A stretch of DNA of 64,000 nucleotides, from the NCBI GenBank assembly GCA_910575435.1, contig CAJTGI010000006.1, positions 1 to 64,000 of the forward strand. The letters run 5' to 3'. Shown here piece by piece: positions 7,699-16,844 of the stretch. Below the pieces are notes generated by a model, which made no database searches, was not told the origin of the DNA, and was given only the letters and a program-made list of their open reading frames with translations. Numbering within the stretch: the first letter of the stretch is position 1; every line of letters begins with the position of its first letter. The position numbers and the translations under genes were made by a program. This stretch comes from Clostridiaceae bacterium (lineage in GTDB: Bacteria > Bacillota > Clostridia > Lachnospirales > Lachnospiraceae).

Positions 7699-9520
7699 CT
7701 CCCATCTCCTCTTGATAATTTTGCGCTTGCAGACGGAACATAGATGCGTATCTTCCGCCCTTTGCCAGCAGTTCTTCGTGGGTTCCTTCCTCCACGATCT
7801 TTCCGTGCTCTAGGAATAATATCCTATCTGCCATTCTTGCGGAGGACATTCTGTGGGAGATAAAGAATACCGTTTTTCCTTCAGAGGCCTCCATCATATT
7901 GCAGTACATATTGTACTCTGCAATGGGGTCCAGCGCGCTGGACGGCTCGTCCAGGATTACCACGTCGGGATTCTTGGCGAAAACTCTGGCAATGGCCACT
8001 TTCTGGGCCTGGCCGCCTGAGCATACGAAGCCATTTTCGTCAAATTCCTTGGTGAGATAGGTATCTATGCCATCTGGCATTTTTTCTAGTACATCCCCAA
8101 ACTGGGCTTTTTCCAGAGAATCAATGACTAGCTGCCGCTCCTCTTCTGTTTCCGGGCATTTCATCAGCACATTCTCCCCCAGGGGCAGGGAAAAGATCTG
8201 AAAATCCTGGAATACCGTTCCAAAGCAGTCTCTGTAAGCGGAAGGCTCATATTTGGAGATATCCTGCCCTCCCACCAGAATCCTGCCTTCGGAAAGGGGA
8301 TATAGCCCCATCAGCAGTTTCATCAGCGTAGTCTTTCCTGCGCCATTTTCTCCCACTAGGGCGATATGCTCCCCCTTCCTGATCTGGATATTCAGGTTGT
8401 TGATTATCATCTGGTCACTGCCTTCATAGTGGTAGCAGACATTTTCAAAAGAAATGTTTCCCATATTTCCCTGGGGCAGGATGGATTGATCTGTCAAATC
8501 TTCCACAGGACACTCCATAAATTCCTTAATATTGTTCATATACATGCACAGTTTCCCTGATTGGGAGAAAAATTCGATGGCTTCGCTGATGGACTGCACG
8601 ATGCCGCCGATAGCGGCAATCATTGCCACATAGGAAGCCACTGCCGTGCTGCCGCCTACCTTTAATCGGTAGGTGATGTACATGTAAGAGCCCAAGGTAA
8701 CCAGTCCGGCGAAGAGAATTGTCTCAATGATGCGGTACAGGGCTATCTTGTTCTGATGGGGGCGGAGCTTATGGTATCTTTCCAGATAACCCTCCTTCTG
8801 GATGCCAAAGAGGACTTCTGAGATGGGAAATAATCTCAGCTCGGATGCATATTTCTTCTCGTAAAACACGCGCTTTGCATATTCCATCTTCCTCTTTCCC
8901 ACAGTCTCATCCCGGCGGCCCGCAAATTGCTCGCCGCTTTCTTTGATGCCAAAGTACAGGCTTCCGATCACTGGAACGATGACGAAGGCGAGAAGCACCA
9001 CATCCACCGATGCCAGAATTGTCATGGCTACGATGCTGCCAAGAATCTGGCCCATGCCGAAGGTGGTGAACAGCATGCCCCAGATTCCCTGTTCCAGAGA
9101 TTCGTCCAGCGCCCGGGAAAAGTTGTCATAAAATTTGGGATTCTCATACTGGTTGACGGGTATCTTTTTGGCATGGCGAATGATCTTGCTAAAAATATGC
9201 CGATACATCTTCATCTCGGATATTTTCATGCAATAATTATGATAGGCCGAGGTCAGATGGATGATGATATGTACGATGGCAAATATGCTCACAAGTACAA
9301 ATAATTTTTTGAAATCCACCTGATTCTCAATGCATTCATAGATATATTTGATCAGGTAGATTCCATAGAGAGAGTCAAAAATCCCTTCTGATATGTTTTT
9401 GTAAAAAGAGAAATATACAAATTTCCTGTCTCCCTCGTGAAAGATCCTCAAGGCATTGATAATGCTCTGAACCACATGATCCTTCTCCTTGCTATCTCTG
9501 TTCTTTTTCAATTTTTTCAC
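7679..9520 (-). CDS. ABC exporter half-transporter A (permease-ATPase fusion)
   Basis: 613 residues with the same layout as its partner. The membrane domain spans about residues 40-320. Walker A is GENGAGKTT, Walker B is VVILDEPSSALDP, and the H-loop is ISHRMS. The ABC signature reads CSGGQ instead of LSGGQ, an uncommon change that can mark asymmetric ATP sites in heterodimers. It is the first gene of the pair. A large hairpin with a T run lies between it and the LytTR/LiaF-like genes upstream, so it may have a separate or attenuated promoter. Confidence 0.88.
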   Translation of the reverse strand: MKKLKKNRDSKEKDHVVQSIINALRIFHEGDRKFVYFSFYKNISEGIFDSLYGIYLIKYIYECIENQVDFKKLFVLVSIFAIVHIIIHLTSAYHNYCMKISEMKMYRHIFSKIIRHAKKIPVNQYENPKFYDNFSRALDESLEQGIWGMLFTTFGMGQILGSIVAMTILASVDVVLLAFVIVPVIGSLYFGIKESGEQFAGRRDETVGKRKMEYAKRVFYEKKYASELRLFPISEVLFGIQKEGYLERYHKLRPHQNKIALYRIIETILFAGLVTLGSYMYITYRLKVGGSTAVASYVAMIAAIGGIVQSISEAIEFFSQSGKLCMYMNNIKEFMECPVEDLTDQSILPQGNMGNISFENVCYHYEGSDQMIINNLNIQIRKGEHIALVGENGAGKTTLMKLLMGLYPLSEGRILVGGQDISKYEPSAYRDCFGTVFQDFQIFSLPLGENVLMKCPETEEERQLVIDSLEKAQFGDVLEKMPDGIDTYLTKEFDENGFVCSGGQAQKVAIARVFAKNPDVVILDEPSSALDPIAEYNMYCNMMEASEGKTVFFISHRMSSARMADRILFLEHGKIVEEGTHEELLAKGGRYASMFRLQAQNYQEEMGGGLYAN

Positions 9521-9533
9521 ATCCTTTCTACAT

Positions 9534-9620
9534 GAAAAAAATACTCGAATATGCTTGCCGTCTGCATGATGCTATTCCCCACAATGAAGAATAGTATCGC
9601 CTGCGAACATATTCGAGTAT
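9534..9620 (-). terminator. long hairpin with T run between the LiaF-like gene and the exporter operon
   Basis: The outer arms ATACTCGAATATG (9541-9553) and CATATTCGAGTAT (9608-9620) are perfect complements. Inner arms GATGCTATTC and GAATAGTATC pair with one mismatch. On the minus strand seven T follow. It sits 14 nt before the exporter start codon, so it ends the LytTR operon or attenuates read-through into the exporter. Confidence 0.65.
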
Positions 9621-9665
9621 ATCATATTGATAGAACAATGTCTTAGCATTTTTTGCATAGTTTTA

Positions 9666-10397
9666 TTAAATAAAAACCACGGTAACATTTCCGAAAGAGA
9701 TGGAGCCGTAGATTTTCAATGTGGGGCAGCCCTGCGTGGCTTGATTGCCCTCAAAATGCAAATCAGCAAATGTGCATTTCACATGATTTTCCACATTCCA
9801 TGTCTTGGGGATATAAAGAATAGTCTCCCCGAAGGAATTGCTGACATTGACATTTGCCACGCCATTTTTAATTACCGCATTATCAAAAAATATTTTCATC
9901 TGCCCGAAAGCATTTTCCAACTGCACATTTACCAGGGAGTCAGTATTGATGTATTTTACGCATTCGCCAAAATTGGATTTGTAGTAAATCACTTCCCCAT
10001 CCTGCTCTTCAAACACCTTTTCCCCTTTGTCAGCGAACTCGTTATAGTTGCTGTGTCTATATTTAAACCGTTTCTTAGAGGGAAAGATAATGGTAAGCCC
10101 AATGCTGGCCAAAAGGGCGGCGGACAGCATCGTCCATGGCGTGACATCCATAATTCCCAATGGATGCCTGTATTGGATGGCGATGAAAGATAGGCCGAAT
10201 AAAAGCAGAAAGAAGTTTTTATAATAAATGCCCTGTAGTACCATCCAGATGAAGAATATGGTAAAGAGGATTCCTACCAGGGAAACGCTCCTCACTTGGG
10301 ACCAGTAGCCCATTCTGTCTGCCAGGAGAAATGCGGCACCGGCGATAAAGAGCATTCCCCAAAATAGTTTGTTAATTGAAAATTTGTTCTGATTCAT
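9666..10397 (-). CDS. LiaF-like / cell-wall-active antibiotic response membrane protein
   Basis: 243 residues. About four N-terminal transmembrane helices (residues about 10-105) resemble the LiaF transmembrane domain. A C-terminal beta-rich domain follows, with repeats of the form NAFGQMKIFF, NSFGETILYI and ISFGNVTVVF, as in LiaF/DUF2154 proteins. LiaF proteins restrain cell-envelope-stress signalling. It lies 16 nt behind a LytTR regulator gene, matching the frequent LytTR plus LiaF-like pair in Clostridia, with the membrane protein likely modulating the regulator. A shine-dalgarno TAGGAGG precedes the ATG. Confidence 0.78.
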   Translation of the reverse strand: MNQNKFSINKLFWGMLFIAGAAFLLADRMGYWSQVRSVSLVGILFTIFFIWMVLQGIYYKNFFLLLFGLSFIAIQYRHPLGIMDVTPWTMLSAALLASIGLTIIFPSKKRFKYRHSNYNEFADKGEKVFEEQDGEVIYYKSNFGECVKYINTDSLVNVQLENAFGQMKIFFDNAVIKNGVANVNVSNSFGETILYIPKTWNVENHVKCTFADLHFEGNQATQGCPTLKIYGSISFGNVTVVFI

Positions 10398-10413
10398 ATA
10401 TCTACCTCCTAAA

Positions 10414-10875
10414 TTAATGTTGGATGCGTCGCTCTTCCAACTTGTTTTTCAATGGCTTGAAATAATTTCTGGAAACATAAACTTGCTTGTGGGTGTTCTG
10501 AAATTCTACTACGCTGGACGCAGTGAGATTTCGATTGATGGCGTAGACCTTGTTTGTATTCAATATTGCGGATTTTGATATGCGCATGAAATACCTGGGC
10601 AGGATATCTTCCAGTTCGTACAGTTTATTTTTGGTTTGGAAAATATCATTTGCCGTGTGGGCTTCAATGCATTTCACGCCAGTTTCAAAAAATAAGATTT
10701 CATCCAAATCCAGGTAATACTCTGTCTCCTTCTGATACAGAGTTATTTTTTGGGAGAGGCTGTCTAATTCTGATAACGCTTGCTGCATCCTGGTAATCTT
10801 ATCAGAAAGTTTGGGACAGCGTATGATGATCTCCTCCTCTGCAAGTTCTGGATTCAATTCAATGTGTATCTTCAT
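10414..10875 (-). CDS. LytTR family DNA-binding transcriptional regulator
   Basis: 153 residues. The C-terminal half is a LytTR domain: YYLDLDEILFFE, the FMRISKSAILNTNKV core, then VYVSRNYFKPLKNKL. There is no receiver domain; the N-terminal 40 residues are a short coiled segment. It is first gene of a two-gene operon with the LiaF-like protein. AGGAGGGGGG lies just before the ATG. A promoter with TTTACA, 17 bp, TATACT lies at 10945-10973. Confidence 0.85.
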   Translation of the reverse strand: MKIHIELNPELAEEEIIIRCPKLSDKITRMQQALSELDSLSQKITLYQKETEYYLDLDEILFFETGVKCIEAHTANDIFQTKNKLYELEDILPRYFMRISKSAILNTNKVYAINRNLTASSVVEFQNTHKQVYVSRNYFKPLKNKLEERRIQH

Positions 10876-10944
10876 GCGCTCCCCCCTCCTGAAAATTTCT
10901 CCCTTGAATTATGGCGCGAACAATAACAAGCCTGTGTGTATCTA

Positions 10945-10973
10945 AGTATAGGGAATTACGTTGGGGTTGTAAA
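10945..10973 (-). promoter_or_regulatory. promoter of the LytTR/LiaF-like operon
   Basis: Minus strand TTTACA (10973-10968), 17-bp spacer, TATACT (10950-10945), about 70 nt before the LytTR start. The rest of the 10974-11295 gap shows no gene; it must also hold the promoter of the divergent Lrp gene. Confidence 0.55.
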
Positions 10974-11295
10974 TAGGAAATGGTTAACAGGTAAATATGC
11001 GTGGGTAAGAGGGGAGAATGATAATTCGAAATGCGATGGGAAGAAGATAACGAAACAGAAAGATATGGCATTACAAGAGTATAAATGGAAAATTTCAGTG
11101 CAACCCTATTGATGCAGAGGTGAAATCAAAAGAACCAGATAGTGGAAAATAGCCAGGGGATATGGTATACTGGATATGCCGTTATTGAACGTGGATAAAG
11201 GGATAAATAGAAAGTATTACAAAGGATATTGACAGCAAGCGGCACTGTTCTATGGGATTAAGAGTACATTAGGGATGGCAGGGAGGAGCATGGGT

Positions 11296-11742
11296 ATGAA
11301 GAATAACGAACTGGACCATATTGACCGGGAAATACTAAATATGTTGCAGGAGAATGCTAGAATTTCGTTGAAGGAGATTGCAGAAAAAGTTTTTCTGTCC
11401 TCTCCGGCGGTGTCCGCTCGTATTGAAAATCTGACAGAATGTGGATATATTGAGGGATTTCATGCTCGCATCAATGTGGAGAAGATGGGTTATCATGTAA
11501 AGGCGTTTATAAACTTGGAGGTGTCTCCGGTAGATAAGCAGGAATTTTATCCATATATCAAGAATTGTAAGAACGTGGTGGAGTGTAATTGCGTTACCGG
11601 GGACTATTCCATGCTTATGGAGGTCCTGTTTCCCAATACGGACGAATTAGACCAGTTTATCGGGGAGCTGCAGCGTTTTGGCAGGACAAAGACTTTGATA
11701 ACATTTTCTACTCCAGTAGAATACAGGGGCCTGCAGATATGA
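11296..11742 (+). CDS. Lrp/AsnC family transcriptional regulator
   Basis: 148 residues. An N-terminal winged helix-turn-helix (DREILNMLQENARISLKEIA, then a recognition helix with SSPAVSARIENL) is followed by a C-terminal RAM/ligand-binding domain (about 65-145). Lrp proteins bind amino acids and act as octamer-like regulators. The ATG at 11296 is chosen because GGGAGGAG lies 7 nt upstream; earlier in-frame ATGs at 11275 and 11290 lack or overlap that site. A repeat copy and the glucokinase gene follow. Confidence 0.9.
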   Translation: MKNNELDHIDREILNMLQENARISLKEIAEKVFLSSPAVSARIENLTECGYIEGFHARINVEKMGYHVKAFINLEVSPVDKQEFYPYIKNCKNVVECNCVTGDYSMLMEVLFPNTDELDQFIGELQRFGRTKTLITFSTPVEYRGLQI

Positions 11743-11746
11743 CAAC

Positions 11747-11817
11747 AAATTGCGTAGCAATGTAGCAATCCGTGGCATCAGTTGGGGGCAAAATACCTTG
11801 TGTCCCCAACATCATAG
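11747..11817 (+). repeat. dispersed hairpin repeat, copy A
   Basis: About 70 bp. It contains the palindrome ATTGCGTAGCAAT and the hairpin GTTGGGG...CCCCAAC. It matches the right end of the element after pckA (35754-35824) with only about five differences. It lies between the Lrp and glucokinase genes and holds no ORF. Confidence 0.75.
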
Positions 11818-11852
11818 GATTAGACTATAATATATTACAGGGAGGTATCATT

Positions 11853-12794
11853 ATGGCAAAATTTATTTATGGCGTAGATATCGGAGGAACATCGGTGAAA
11901 ATGGGGTTCTTTGATCAGGAAGGCCAGGTTTTGGAAAAATGGGAGATTCCTACCAGGAGGGAAAATTCCGGGGAGGAGATACTGCCGGATATCGCTAGAT
12001 CCATTCAGGCAAAAAATACGGAAAAGGGTATTTCGATTGAGGATATTCTTGGAATTGGCATGGGCGTGCCGGGGCCTATCACCGAGGATGGCAGGGTGCT
12101 GAAATGCGTGAATCTTGGCTGGGGTATCTTTTCCGTAGCAGAAAAGGTGCGTGAGCTTACCGGAGTAGAAAAGGTGAAGGTTGGCAATGATGCCAATGTG
12201 GCTGCCTTGGGAGAGCAGTGGCGAGGCGGAGGCCGTGGATTTGACAGCATCGTGATGGTAACCCTGGGAACCGGCGTAGGCGGAGGCGTGGTCTTAAATG
12301 GAAAGATTTTGACGGGGGCCAATGGGGCGGCAGGAGAGATAGGGCATCTGCCAGTGAAGGCAGGAGAGTCCAGGGTCTGCGGCTGTGGCAAGAAGGGGTG
12401 CCTGGAGCAGTATTCTTCGGCTACGGGATTGATGAGGAAGGCCAGAGAGCTGGTGGAAAATACAGATAAGCCTTCCATGATGCGGGATTATGAACAGCTG
12501 ACGGGAAAGGAGATATTTGCCGCTTATGAGGCTGGCGATGCCCTGGCTGGGGAAGTGGTGGAAGAATTTGCGGAATTTCTTGGCCTCGGCCTTGCCCAGG
12601 TGGCTCAGGTTCTGGATCCCCAGGCGTTTGTAATCGGTGGCGGCATCTCCAAAAATGGGCCGGTGGTGACAGATGTAATCAAAGATAGATATGCTAAGAA
12701 CGTGATGTTTGCCCTGCAGGGGACGGAATTCCGCCTAGCAGAATTGGGAAATGATGCAGGCATGTATGGCGCTGTGAAAATGGTGCTAGGATAG
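11853..12794 (+). CDS. glcK: ROK family glucokinase
   Basis: 313 residues. An N-terminal phosphate-binding loop (GVDIGGTSVKMGFF), an ATP-binding segment (VTLGTGVGGGVV) and the ROK zinc motif with His plus Cys in GHLPV...CGCGKKGCLE are visible. Predicted to phosphorylate glucose at the start of glycolysis. The ATG at 11853 has GGAGG 7 nt upstream; the longer reading frame would run through the repeat element. Other ROK sugar kinases are possible, but length and motif order fit glucokinase best. Confidence 0.88.
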   Translation: MAKFIYGVDIGGTSVKMGFFDQEGQVLEKWEIPTRRENSGEEILPDIARSIQAKNTEKGISIEDILGIGMGVPGPITEDGRVLKCVNLGWGIFSVAEKVRELTGVEKVKVGNDANVAALGEQWRGGGRGFDSIVMVTLGTGVGGGVVLNGKILTGANGAAGEIGHLPVKAGESRVCGCGKKGCLEQYSSATGLMRKARELVENTDKPSMMRDYEQLTGKEIFAAYEAGDALAGEVVEEFAEFLGLGLAQVAQVLDPQAFVIGGGISKNGPVVTDVIKDRYAKNVMFALQGTEFRLAELGNDAGMYGAVKMVLG

Positions 12795-12845
12795 CACCAA
12801 GGAAGCAAAGTCTTTTTGCTGGATACAAAATTTTCGGCATATGTG

Positions 12846-12868
12846 AAGAACGCTGGTTTTGCGTTCTT
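12846..12868. repeat. small hairpin AAGAACGC/GCGTTCTT
   Basis: AAGAACGC, a TGGTTTT loop and GCGTTCTT. The core AACGCTGGTTTTGCGTT recurs, with changes, at 36920-36935 and 40325-40344. It lies directly before the nested terminator and may be part of the same 3'-end element. Confidence 0.6.
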
Positions 12869-12872
12869 TATA

Positions 12873-12937
12873 GAGGAAGTATAGTCTTTGTTGGGCAGCG
12901 TTTTGTGCTGCCCTTAGAAAGACTCTTCCTCTTTTTT
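12873..12937 (+). terminator. glucokinase terminator (three nested stems)
   Basis: GAGGAAG, AGTCTTT and GGGCAGC pair in order with GCTGCCC, AAAGACT and CTTCCTC, followed by TTTTTT. The structure overlaps the stop codon of the convergent MacB-like permease gene and could act on both strands. Confidence 0.85.
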
Positions 12938-14222
12938 ATTCGTACCGCAATGCGTCAATCGGATGAAGCCTTGCCGCTTTATTCGCGGGATAGTATCCGA
13001 AAAATATGCCGATGATCATGGAAAATCCTACGGCCAGGAAGATGGCGGTGATAGGAACGGCAGCAGTATATCCAAGAAGAGTGGCTGCGACAGCACCCAG
13101 CGTGAATCCAAGGACGATGCCGAAGATGCCTCCAATCAGGCACAGAATGACGGATTCGGTGATGAACTGGAGTTTGATGGAGCTATTTTTTGCTCCGAGG
13201 GCTTTTCTTGTGCCGATTTCCCTGGTGCGCTCCGTGATAGACACCAGCATGATATTCATCACGCCGATGCCTCCCACTAGGAGAGAGATTCCGGCGATGA
13301 AGGCAATGGCTATCGTTATGGTTCGAATCATGTCGCCCATGGATTCTGTCATGGATTCCATGGTGGTAGTAGTGATTTGGTAATCTTCATTTCCCATATA
13401 ATAGGGATAGAAAAATGTTTCGATACTGTCAGCGAAAGCAGAAATATCGGAAACAACGGTGGAGGATACTACGGTAAGCCGGGAGTACCCATCGTCTGCC
13501 CTTGCCTGTTCTTTTGCGGTGGTAAGGGGGATGTATGCGGATGTGGTCGCATCTTCCTCGGTGGAAGAACTGAACCCTGTTTCTTCATATTTATAGATGC
13601 CCACAATGTAGTAAGAGTAATACACGTTGTTGATATTCACATTGACTTTTTCGCTCAGGGCTTTATTTTTGCTTCCCTCGAACATGTTATCAACCACTTT
13701 GTCTGATACCATGATAACGTTTTTGCTGCCAGACAGGTCGGAAGCCTTGATATGCCTTCCCGCCACCAGTTTCAGTTTGTTGGCGGCAAAATAATCCTGG
13801 TTGATGCCTTCCACGGTGATATTGGCATAATCGCTGCCGTCTTTGATGGTGCCGCTTCCCAGTGATTCGCTGATAGCGATGGCGTCAATCTGATCCTTCA
13901 TCTGGGATTTCAATGCATCAATCATATCATCGGTGATTAGGTCGCTTTCTTCCATGGAGGCAGTTTTGTTGGAAGAGCCAAAGTTCAGCCCGCTTCGGGT
14001 GGAGGTGGTATCCTCCGACCGCTCTTTCAGCCCTACATTGACATTATTGGCTCCCATTTCCTGAAAGGAAGCGCTCACCGCATTGGTGAGGGAGGAGCTT
14101 ATGGTCATAATGGCAATGACGGAGCCAATGCCGATGATAATGCCCAGCATCGTGAGCAGGGCTCGCATTTTATTTGCCAGAAGCGAAGAAAATGCTAGCT
14201 TTATGTTTTCCCAAATTAGCAT
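12936..14222 (-). CDS. MacB-like ABC transporter permease
   Basis: 428 residues. The N-terminal helix with NKMRALLTMLGIIIGIGSVI, then a large extracytoplasmic MacB-PCD domain (about 45-290), then three C-terminal FtsX-type helices with ITERTREIGTRKALGAK. This is the MacB/YknZ family, which works mechanically on periplasmic or extracellular substrates. Its start overlaps the ATPase gene by 7 nt. With the adaptor and ATPase genes it forms a complete MacAB-like efflux operon. In Gram-positives related systems export or resist antimicrobial peptides; the substrate here is unknown. Confidence 0.88.
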   Translation of the reverse strand: MLIWENIKLAFSSLLANKMRALLTMLGIIIGIGSVIAIMTISSSLTNAVSASFQEMGANNVNVGLKERSEDTTSTRSGLNFGSSNKTASMEESDLITDDMIDALKSQMKDQIDAIAISESLGSGTIKDGSDYANITVEGINQDYFAANKLKLVAGRHIKASDLSGSKNVIMVSDKVVDNMFEGSKNKALSEKVNVNINNVYYSYYIVGIYKYEETGFSSSTEEDATTSAYIPLTTAKEQARADDGYSRLTVVSSTVVSDISAFADSIETFFYPYYMGNEDYQITTTTMESMTESMGDMIRTITIAIAFIAGISLLVGGIGVMNIMLVSITERTREIGTRKALGAKNSSIKLQFITESVILCLIGGIFGIVLGFTLGAVAATLLGYTAAVPITAIFLAVGFSMIIGIFFGYYPANKAARLHPIDALRYE

Positions 14223-14932
14223 ATTCTGCCCCCCTCTCGTATATCTGCAATCATTCCGTCAGAGAGTGTCACGATTCGCTGTGTTTCTTTTGCCAGTTCT
14301 GGAGAGTGGGTGATAAAGACGATGGTCTTTCCCTCCTCGCAGTGTAGGCGGTGAAAAATGTCCATGATGACCCTCCCTGTCTTGCTGTCCAGGGAGCCGG
14401 TGGGCTCATCTGCCAAAATGATGGAAGGATTGTTTGCCATGGCTCTGGCGATAGCCACCCGCTGCTTCTGTCCGCCGGAAAGCTCATCGGACTTGTGAGC
14501 CATGCGTTCTTCCATCCCCACCATTTCCAGAAGTCCTTTTGCGCGGGCGTGACGCTCCTGCTTGGAAATCCCTGCATAGAGCATGGGAAGTTCCACATTG
14601 GAGAGTGCCGTGGAGCGGGCCACCAGATTATATGTTTGGAATACAAATCCTATCTTCTGATTTCGTATTTCGGAAAGCTTCTTATCCTTTGCCTGGCACA
14701 CATCGGTGCCATCCAGCACATATTTCCCTTCTGTGGGCTGATCCAAGGCTCCAATAATGTTCATCAGCGTGGATTTTCCAGAACCGGATTCTCCCACGAT
14801 GGAAAGAAATTCCCCCTCCCTGACTTCAAGGTCGATTCCGTGGAGAATTTCCAATTCATTGGGCCTTCCCACGAAAAATCGCTTTACAATATTTGATAAT
14901 TTAATAATCGCATGTCTTTCTTTATTCGGCAT
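14216..14932 (-). CDS. MacB-like ABC transporter ATP-binding protein
   Basis: 238 residues, LolD/MacB class. Walker A is GESGSGKST, the signature is [14 protein letters not shown], Walker B is [12 protein letters not shown], and the H-loop is FITHS. The MPNKE start is preferred (GGAG 7 nt upstream) over an ATG 12 codons earlier. Second gene of the efflux operon; it energises the FtsX-like permease encoded next. Confidence 0.9.
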   Translation of the reverse strand: MPNKERHAIIKLSNIVKRFFVGRPNELEILHGIDLEVREGEFLSIVGESGSGKSTLMNIIGALDQPTEGKYVLDGTDVCQAKDKKLSEIRNQKIGFVFQTYNLVARSTALSNVELPMLYAGISKQERHARAKGLLEMVGMEERMAHKSDELSGGQKQRVAIARAMANNPSIILADEPTGSLDSKTGRVIMDIFHRLHCEEGKTIVFITHSPELAKETQRIVTLSDGMIADIREGGRIC

Positions 14933-15007
14933 ATAGGTTCTCCATATTGTTTTGATATGATACTGCAAAATGAGTGGCTCGCTAACCCTTAGGATTCATT
15001 AATTTTA

Positions 15008-16537
15008 TCAATTTGGCGGAGCTGCGGGCGGGTTTCCTCCGCCGCTGCCATTTTGGGATGTCTTATTTCTGCGATTCATATTCCCTCCGGGCATGCCTTG
15101 GCCATTTCCAAAATCAAATCCATTATGCTCGGATTCCTTTTCCTGAGTGGATTCTTCCGTCTGGTCGGTGGGAATGATGACAAGCAAGCCTTCTTTTAGG
15201 GAGTCGCCATTGATTTCCACATAGTAATCGCTCTCCATTCCTTTCGTGACGGTTATTTCCTGATATTGGTCCGTGTTTTTGTCGCTTTTAGCCACATGAA
15301 TTACAGAATCTCCGCTGTCATTCTTGTGTATGGCGTCGTAGGGTACGGCAAATACGTCTGTTGCCTCCTCTAGAATCAGGCTGCACTTAGCAGTCAGTCC
15401 CATTTTCAAGTTGTCATTGCTATCCGTAATGTCAATCACAACTTGGTATCCATCCGAGGAAGATGTGCTTGCCATCACTGCGCTGTTGCTATTTCCAGAA
15501 GAATTTGAGGCATCGGATGAAGTGGAGTCGGTGGAGGGGGCCACGAAGGAGATTTTCCCCTGGATTTCCTGCTGGTCCGTGGCCTCCGTCAATATGACGG
15601 CGCGCTGTCCCACAGATACATTGCTGATGTCATATTCATCCACAGTGGTAGTGACAGTGAAAGAACTGGTGTCATCAATTTGAAATAAATTGCCACCGGA
15701 ATAAGTATCCCCATCTGATACATTTGCCGCAGTAATTATTCCGGAAATAGGGGCGGTGACCTCGCAATTTTTTATATTATTTTGCGCCTGCTCCACTTGG
15801 CTTTCCGCTTCCCGTATGTTTTTTTGGGCTGAGGAGTTGGCGTTGGCTACCGCATTCTGGGCATTCTGCACGCTGGATTTATTTTGCCTGGCAGAGCTTT
15901 CCTGGCTGGAAATGGCATTTTCATAACTGGTCTGGGCCTGGGATTTTCCCTCTTGGGCTTTGGAAAGCTGTTCTTGCAGTTCTTTTTTCCTAACTGCATT
16001 TTTTTCCTTTTTCACTTGTTTTTTTAAGGAAGCCACTTGTTTTTTGGCATCAGATAGGGTTTTCTTTGCCCTGGATACCGCTTTGGCTGATTTTGACTGT
16101 TCGGAACTGTAGGTTTCCCTGGCGGTGGCCAGCTGCTGGGCGGCAGAGGAAATGCTTCTGTCAGCATCCGATTTGACTGTTGCTAGATTTTCATTTGCAT
16201 CGGCCAAAGTGTTATTCAATTCGCTTTTGTCGAAGGAGATAAGGGAGTCTCCTTTCTTCACCTGATCGCCCACCTTGACCTTGACTTTTTTGACAGTCAG
16301 ATTGCTTGCCCGGGCGGATACCGTTCTGGAGTCGGCACTCTTTACAGTGCCTGTGGCACTGATAGATTTGACTAGATTCTGCTTTTTTAAGGTGATTACA
16401 TTATTCTTTTTTGCAACAGTGTTCTTTCCGGCGGATGGGCTAAGATTGCTCCATATAATGCTTGCTATTCCGGCAAAAATGACGATGGCTAGCAGTAGGA
16501 TGGCCAGCTTCTTATGGCGTTTGATTTTTGTGATCAC
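15008..16537 (-). CDS. HlyD/MacA-like efflux adaptor protein
   Basis: 509 residues. The N-terminal membrane anchor (LAILLLAIVIFAGIASIIW) is followed by a barrel/lipoyl half (KVKVKVGDQVKKGDSL), a long coiled coil of about residues 110-255 rich in A, Q, K and S, the second lipoyl half (VTAPISGIITA) and a beta barrel. The tail is G/N/P-rich (about 470-509). Adaptors of this type link the permease to the cell wall or extracellular space. GTG start with AAAGGAGG upstream. First gene of the efflux operon. Confidence 0.88.
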   Translation of the reverse strand: MITKIKRHKKLAILLLAIVIFAGIASIIWSNLSPSAGKNTVAKKNNVITLKKQNLVKSISATGTVKSADSRTVSARASNLTVKKVKVKVGDQVKKGDSLISFDKSELNNTLADANENLATVKSDADRSISSAAQQLATARETYSSEQSKSAKAVSRAKKTLSDAKKQVASLKKQVKKEKNAVRKKELQEQLSKAQEGKSQAQTSYENAISSQESSARQNKSSVQNAQNAVANANSSAQKNIREAESQVEQAQNNIKNCEVTAPISGIITAANVSDGDTYSGGNLFQIDDTSSFTVTTTVDEYDISNVSVGQRAVILTEATDQQEIQGKISFVAPSTDSTSSDASNSSGNSNSAVMASTSSSDGYQVVIDITDSNDNLKMGLTAKCSLILEEATDVFAVPYDAIHKNDSGDSVIHVAKSDKNTDQYQEITVTKGMESDYYVEINGDSLKEGLLVIIPTDQTEESTQEKESEHNGFDFGNGQGMPGGNMNRRNKTSQNGSGGGNPPAAPPN

Positions 16538-16787
16538 GCGGAACCTCCTTTATAATTGGTATTTGAAAATTAAATGTAACTTCTGCGCTGATTTCTTCCC
16601 GGCTATATTATTTCCAAGGGAGAATCCTTTCATTTATCATAAATATTATAAAAAATACATTGTGAACAAAAAGTGATAAAATATTGAAAAAAGAATGATG
16701 ATAGAATTGCCATTTACAGCCGTAAGTTGGGAAATGATCGTAGAATGGGAGAGAATCCCTGCCTGGCCTGTGTATACTTTGCAAATA

Positions 16788-16820
16788 AAAGAGCCATGGC
16801 GTGACAAGCCATGGCTCTTT
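16788..16820 (-). terminator. rplJ-rplL terminator
   Basis: AAAGAGCCATGGC and GCCATGGCTCTTT form a perfect stem with a 7-nt loop, followed on the minus strand by TATTTGC. It lies 25 nt after the rplL stop codon. Confidence 0.8.
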
Positions 16821-16844
16821 AAAATATTCTTTGTGGAAAGCTGA

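Noticed and set aside
10859-11071. 70-codon ORF upstream of the LytTR gene
   Set aside because: It overlaps the LytTR start and promoter, has no ribosome binding site and no recognisable sequence.
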